From the NCBI RefSeq assembly GCF_001613045.1, contig NZ_BDBP01000019.1:1-64000 (forward strand): DNA of 64,000 nt, given 5' to 3'. The notes beneath the pieces were generated by a model. It was not told the DNA's origin. It ran no database searches and was given only the letters and a program-made list of their open reading frames with translations. Below are positions 60,213 through 64,000 of the stretch, one piece after another (within the stretch, counting starts at the first letter, position 1; each line of letters starts with the position of its first letter). The translations under genes and the position numbers were made by a program. This DNA is from Nocardia lijiangensis NBRC 108240. GTDB taxonomy: Bacteria; Actinomycetota; Actinomycetes; Mycobacteriales; Mycobacteriaceae.

Positions 60213-61097
60213 TCACACTCCGGGAACGACCCGGTGCAGGAAGTCGATCTGGTCGGCGGTGACCTTGTCGCGGTTGTCCGGCCGGTAGATCTCGAAGTGG
60301 CTGAAGGGGTAGGTGCGCAGCTCGCCGCGGGGTGCGCGTTCCGCGAGTTCGATGGTGTCCTCGGCGAGGGTCTCCCGATCGCGCTCCCCGATGCAGACGA
60401 GCAGCGGCATGCGCAGCCGAGGCGCGTGGTCGTCGGGCTTGTAGCGCATCATCTGGAGCAGCGCCCGTGGCGCCACGCTGTTGCGCCAGGTGCCGCTGTC
60501 CATCGCGTCGATGGTGGCCTGCGCCTGCGGCCCGGTCATGACGGCGAGCTCGCCGGGGCGGCCGACGGCGGGAATGTAGTGCGGCGCCAGACCGAAGACG
60601 CCGCGCAGCCAGTCGGCGACCATCACGCGCAACAGCGCGAGAGTCGCTCTGGTGGAACGCCCTTCGGCTCGGCGTGGAAAACCGTTGAACGGTACCTGCG
60701 CCACTACCGCCGCGATTCGGTCGTCGTCTGCGGCGACCGTCACGACGTGGCCGCCGCCGAGGGAGGTGCCCCACAGGATGATTCGGCCGGGGTCGACCAG
60801 CGGATGCTCGCGCGCGAAGCGGATCGCCGCGCGAATGTCGGCCAGCTGTTCCCGGATGTCGGCGACCTGCCGTGGTTGGCCCGCGCTCGCGCCGAAGCGG
60901 CGGTAGTCGAAGGTCAACGCCGCCATGCCCGCGGCCGCGAAGGCTTGGGCAGCCGCGACGACGGATGGGGTGTCCTGGGTGCCGCTGAAACCCGGACACA
61001 GGATGACGCAGGGTAGGCCGACGGCTTCCGTCTCGGTGTACAACATCCCCGCGCATTCGATGCCCGACGAATCAAAAGTGACCGCAAGGGTTTTCAT
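60213..61097 (-). CDS. Alpha/beta hydrolase, dienelactone-hydrolase/YcjY type
   Basis: The 294-residue hydrolase has CPGFSGTQD as the oxyanion strand, nucleophile serine in ILWGTSLGGGHV (~112), acid in CIGERDRET and histidine in YPFSHFEIYRPD. This matches the DUF1749/YcjY-like group of soluble hydrolases. GGAGG lies 6 bases before the ATG at 61097, which overlaps the stop of the TetR gene upstream (ATGA). The TetR and hydrolase are therefore co-translated, and the enzyme is likely induced by the ligand sensed by that regulator. Confidence 0.9.
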   Translation of the reverse strand: MKTLAVTFDSSGIECAGMLYTETEAVGLPCVILCPGFSGTQDTPSVVAAAQAFAAAGMAALTFDYRRFGASAGQPRQVADIREQLADIRAAIRFAREHPLVDPGRIILWGTSLGGGHVVTVAADDDRIAAVVAQVPFNGFPRRAEGRSTRATLALLRVMVADWLRGVFGLAPHYIPAVGRPGELAVMTGPQAQATIDAMDSGTWRNSVAPRALLQMMRYKPDDHAPRLRMPLLVCIGERDRETLAEDTIELAERAPRGELRTYPFSHFEIYRPDNRDKVTADQIDFLHRVVPGV

Positions 61098-61732
61098 CGT
61101 TCCTCCGCGTCTCGATCGGAATGGGAGAGTTCGGAATGGGGCAGCGTCGTGCCGAGCATGCGCTCGAGGAGATCGACAAGGGTGGCGCGATGCACGCGCA
61201 GGTCCAGGTCCGGGCGCTCGGCGTAGACCTCGTGCAGTTCCCGCAGCGCGCCGAGCAGTGCGATCGCGGTGAATTCCGAGTCGCGAATACGGAATTCGCC
61301 CTGTGCCGCGCCTGCCGACACCAAGGCGCACAAGGCGGGGCGCAACTCGTCTCCCACCCGATCGACGATCCGGTGGTGCATGTCCCGGAAGCGATCTCCG
61401 TGCAGCGCGGCCAGCAGGCCGGGCGCCTTGTCGCGTTCGGTGAGTGCGTAACCGTGGTCGATGTAGCTCACCAGCCGTGCGCTGGGGGATCGTGAATCAT
61501 TTTGCAGGATAGCGAGATACGTCGCGCACAGCCGCTGCGCGATGGATTCGATCGCGGCGGCGAACACCTGCTCCTTGGAGCCGAAGTAGTGGTAGAAGCA
61601 GCCTTTCGCGACGCCGAGTCCGCCGGTGATGGATTCGACGGTGGTCTGGTCGTAGCCCCGCTCCACGAAACTGCGGACGGCCGCGTCGACGATCTCGGCC
61701 TTGCGGACCTCGGGTTTCTTCACCTGTCGCAC
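61094..61732 (-). CDS. TetR-family transcriptional regulator
   Basis: The 212-residue protein begins at a GTG with GGGAGG 7 bases upstream (VRQVKKPEVRKAEIVDAAVR). The helix-turn-helix is TTVESITGGLGVAKGCFYHY (about 30-49), and the C-terminal domain has HHRIVDRVGDELRPALCALV. It heads an operon with the hydrolase (ATGA overlap). A perfect palindrome at 61761-61779 lies 29 bases upstream and is shared with the divergent thioredoxin gene. It probably represses itself and the hydrolase. Confidence 0.9.
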   Translation of the reverse strand: MRQVKKPEVRKAEIVDAAVRSFVERGYDQTTVESITGGLGVAKGCFYHYFGSKEQVFAAAIESIAQRLCATYLAILQNDSRSPSARLVSYIDHGYALTERDKAPGLLAALHGDRFRDMHHRIVDRVGDELRPALCALVSAGAAQGEFRIRDSEFTAIALLGALRELHEVYAERPDLDLRVHRATLVDLLERMLGTTLPHSELSHSDRDAEER

Positions 61733-61760
61733 GGTGCACCTCCCTGCATTCGACGGTACC

Positions 61761-61779
61761 GACCGACCGTCGGTCGGTC
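61761..61779. promoter_or_regulatory. TetR operator, perfect palindrome
   Basis: GACCGACCG-T-CGGTCGGTC has nine-base arms. It is the classic PosXX type seen at TetR genes, between the divergent TetR and thioredoxin genes. Confidence 0.75.
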
Positions 61780-61856
61780 AATGCGCCGGGAATGGCACGT
61801 TTGCCCGGTTATCCCTCGGCAATTCAACAGCTGAGCGCAGCGTCGAGGAGAAAACG

Positions 61857-62189
61857 ATGAAGGTTATGAACCCCGTATCGCCCGAAGCCTTCCCCTCGAC
61901 CGTGCTCGACTCCGGCAAGCCGGTGGTCGTCCTCTTCTCCGCCCCTTGGTGCGCCCCGTGCCGCCGCGCCGAACCGACGCTGCGCCAACTCGCCGACGAA
62001 CTCGCCGATCGGCTCGTCGTCGTCACGGTGAACGTGGAAGAGCAGCCCGAGTTGGCCGAGCGGTACGGGGTCCGGGCCTTCCCCACGCTGGGCCTGTTCG
62101 TCGACGGCCGCCTCGTCCACCACAGCGTCGGCGTCGACCCGGTACCGGAATTCCTGGACGAGTTCGGCGACTATCTCCCCGATCGTTGA
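61857..62189 (+). CDS. Thioredoxin-family protein
   Basis: The 110-residue protein has the classic active site FSAPWCAPCRR (Cys about 33 and 36), the cis-Pro loop VRAFPTLGLF (~75) and normal length for a thioredoxin. It has no signal peptide. GAGGAG lies 7 bases before the ATG. It is divergent from a TetR gene and shares the palindromic operator region with it, so it may be co-regulated under reactive-metabolite stress. WCAPC in place of WCGPC is a common variant of thioredoxin-like reductants. Confidence 0.92.
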   Translation: MKVMNPVSPEAFPSTVLDSGKPVVVLFSAPWCAPCRRAEPTLRQLADELADRLVVVTVNVEEQPELAERYGVRAFPTLGLFVDGRLVHHSVGVDPVPEFLDEFGDYLPDR

Positions 62190-62215
62190 GCCGCCTCGGC
62201 CGAGTAGCACCGGGC

Positions 62216-62247
62216 CGCGGCGTGTTGCCCTGCTCGCGGACGCCGCG
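62216..62247. terminator. Hairpin between thioredoxin and esterase genes
   Basis: CGCGGCGT (62216-62223) and ACGCCGCG (62240-62247) with a 16-base loop; the genes converge here. Confidence 0.5.
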
Positions 62248-62249
62248 AC

Positions 62250-63212
62250 TCAGCCGTGCAGCGCCGCCGTCAGCGCCGCGACGGCCTGGGCGACCGCCGC
62301 CTTGGCCGCCTGGGTGTCGTGCAGGGAGTTGACCATCACGAAGTCGTGCACGATCCCGCCGTAGCGGGTCTGCGTCACGGGCACGCCCGCGCGGCGCAGG
62401 TTGCTCGCGAAGGCCTCACCCTCGTCGCGCAGCACATCGGCTTCGGCGGTGATGACCAGCGCGGGCGGGAGCCCGGTGAGCTGCTCGGTCGTCGCGCGCA
62501 GGGGTGACGCGGTGATCTGCGCCCTGTCCTGTTCGCTGGTGGTGTATTGATCCCAGAACCACTGCATGCCGTCGCGGGTCAGGAAGTATCCCTCGGCGAA
62601 GTCCCGGTACGAGCCGGTGTCGAAGTTCGCGTCGGTCACCGGATAGAACAGCACCTGCTGAAGGAAGGACACGTCGCCGCGCTCCTTCGCCATCAGCGTC
62701 AACGCGATGGCCATATTGCCGCCGACCGAATCGCCCGCGATGGCGATGCGCGAGGAATCCAGGCCCTTCGTGCCGCCGTCGGTGGTGACCCACTGGGCGA
62801 CCCGGTAGGACTGTTCGTTCGCCACGGGGTAGCGCGCCTCCGGCGAGCGGTCGTACTCGGGGAACACCACCGCGGCATTCGCGCCGATGGCGAGGTCGCG
62901 TACGAGCCGATCGTGGGTGTGCGCGTCACCGAAGACCCAGCCCGCGCCGTGCGTGTAGAGAATGACGGGCAGCGGTCCCGCGGCGCCGGCCGGTTTGACG
63001 ATGCGCACCGGGACCGAGCCGGTGGGTCCGCCCTCGACGGTGATCCATTCCTCGTCGATCTCCGGCTTGAAGATCGGACTGTCCTGCACGCCGTCGACCG
63101 CTTTGCGGCCCTCGTCCGGGGGAAGCTGGTACAGGAAAGGCGGTTCGGAGGTCGCGTCGACGAACTCCTGCGCGGCTTGCTCGAGCGAAAGACCGAGGGG
63201 ATTTCCCGCCAT
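62250..63212 (-). CDS. Alpha/beta hydrolase, HSL/lipase-like esterase (copy 2)
   Basis: The 320-residue paralogue of the enzyme at 32485-33450 keeps HGAGWV, GDSVGG and the acid/His positions. The two copies differ mostly at isolated positions (for example ILYTHGAGWVFGDAH against IVYTHGAGWVFGNAH). The ATG at 63212 (MAGNPLGLSLEQ) has AAAGGTAGGA upstream. The gene is divergent from cholesterol oxidase 400 bases away, so it may serve lipid or steroid ester breakdown. Confidence 0.92.
   Translation of the reverse strand: MAGNPLGLSLEQAAQEFVDATSEPPFLYQLPPDEGRKAVDGVQDSPIFKPEIDEEWITVEGGPTGSVPVRIVKPAGAAGPLPVILYTHGAGWVFGDAHTHDRLVRDLAIGANAAVVFPEYDRSPEARYPVANEQSYRVAQWVTTDGGTKGLDSSRIAIAGDSVGGNMAIALTLMAKERGDVSFLQQVLFYPVTDANFDTGSYRDFAEGYFLTRDGMQWFWDQYTTSEQDRAQITASPLRATTEQLTGLPPALVITAEADVLRDEGEAFASNLRRAGVPVTQTRYGGIVHDFVMVNSLHDTQAAKAAVAQAVAALTAALHG

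Positions 63213-64000
<788 letters not shown>

Overview
The window reads as chromosome of a high-GC mycolic-acid actinomycete, most likely Nocardia or a close relative. The case rests on a type VII secretion (ESX) core, a complete mce lipid-import operon, a Tat-exported cholesterol oxidase preceded by an exact KstR-type box, many TetR/LysR/MarR/PucR regulators, and GTG starts with GGAGG-type ribosome sites. I saw no tRNA, rRNA or CRISPR array. The only mobile DNA seen is a short IS3-family relic.

Layout. (1) 1-4.5 kb: a broken gene carrying three copies of an ~80-residue domain I do not recognise, then a CpnT-like (WXG100-like) N-terminal protein with coiled-coil and Pro-rich tail, a REP-like inverted pair, and a small ESX-type protein. 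(2) 4.5-13.5 kb: type VII core, eccC-mycP-eccD on minus and eccA divergent on plus; eccB, eccE and an esxAB pair are not in the window. (3) 13.5-17.2 kb: a secreted S12 serine hydrolase, an ABC-ATPase relic with its terminator intact, and a TetR/oxidoreductase divergent pair with two operator-like direct repeats. (4) 17.4-31.3 kb: a secreted GYDRW-repeat protein, NmrA/LysR divergent pair, PAP2 phosphatase, GH5 glycosidase beside a frameshifted LysR gene, an LpqC-like esterase/MarR pair, and several gene relics. (5) 31.4-43.2 kb: a dense catabolic block with a DJ-1/AraC regulator, several alpha/beta hydrolases, a Coq4-family protein, an acyl-CoA synthetase, two paralogous SnoaL-like proteins, a haloalkane-dehalogenase-like enzyme, a PucR regulator and a DUF1330 protein. 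(6) 43.5-53.4 kb: a tightly overlapping mce operon (yrbEA, yrbEB, mceA-F, two Mce-associated proteins). (7) 53.9-64 kb: a large sulfatase, small hypothetical proteins, TetR regulators, a thioredoxin, a second copy of the 32.5-kb esterase, and the start of cholesterol oxidase.

How the parts may work together (inference). The mce operon, sulfatase, cholesterol oxidase and esterases fit uptake and degradation of sterols and other lipids; the KstR-type box at 63520 is the strongest regulatory link. The 37.3-43.2 kb block looks like a self-regulated pathway that hydrolyses a substrate, activates an acid with CoA and uses SnoaL-like enzymes. Its substrate is unknown, and it is the best candidate here for an undescribed system. 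Relics (ABC ATPase, SDR, LysR, PAF-AH-like hydrolase, FAD oxidoreductase, HTH regulator, IS3) are frequent between 15 and 41 kb, which suggests a region under rearrangement.
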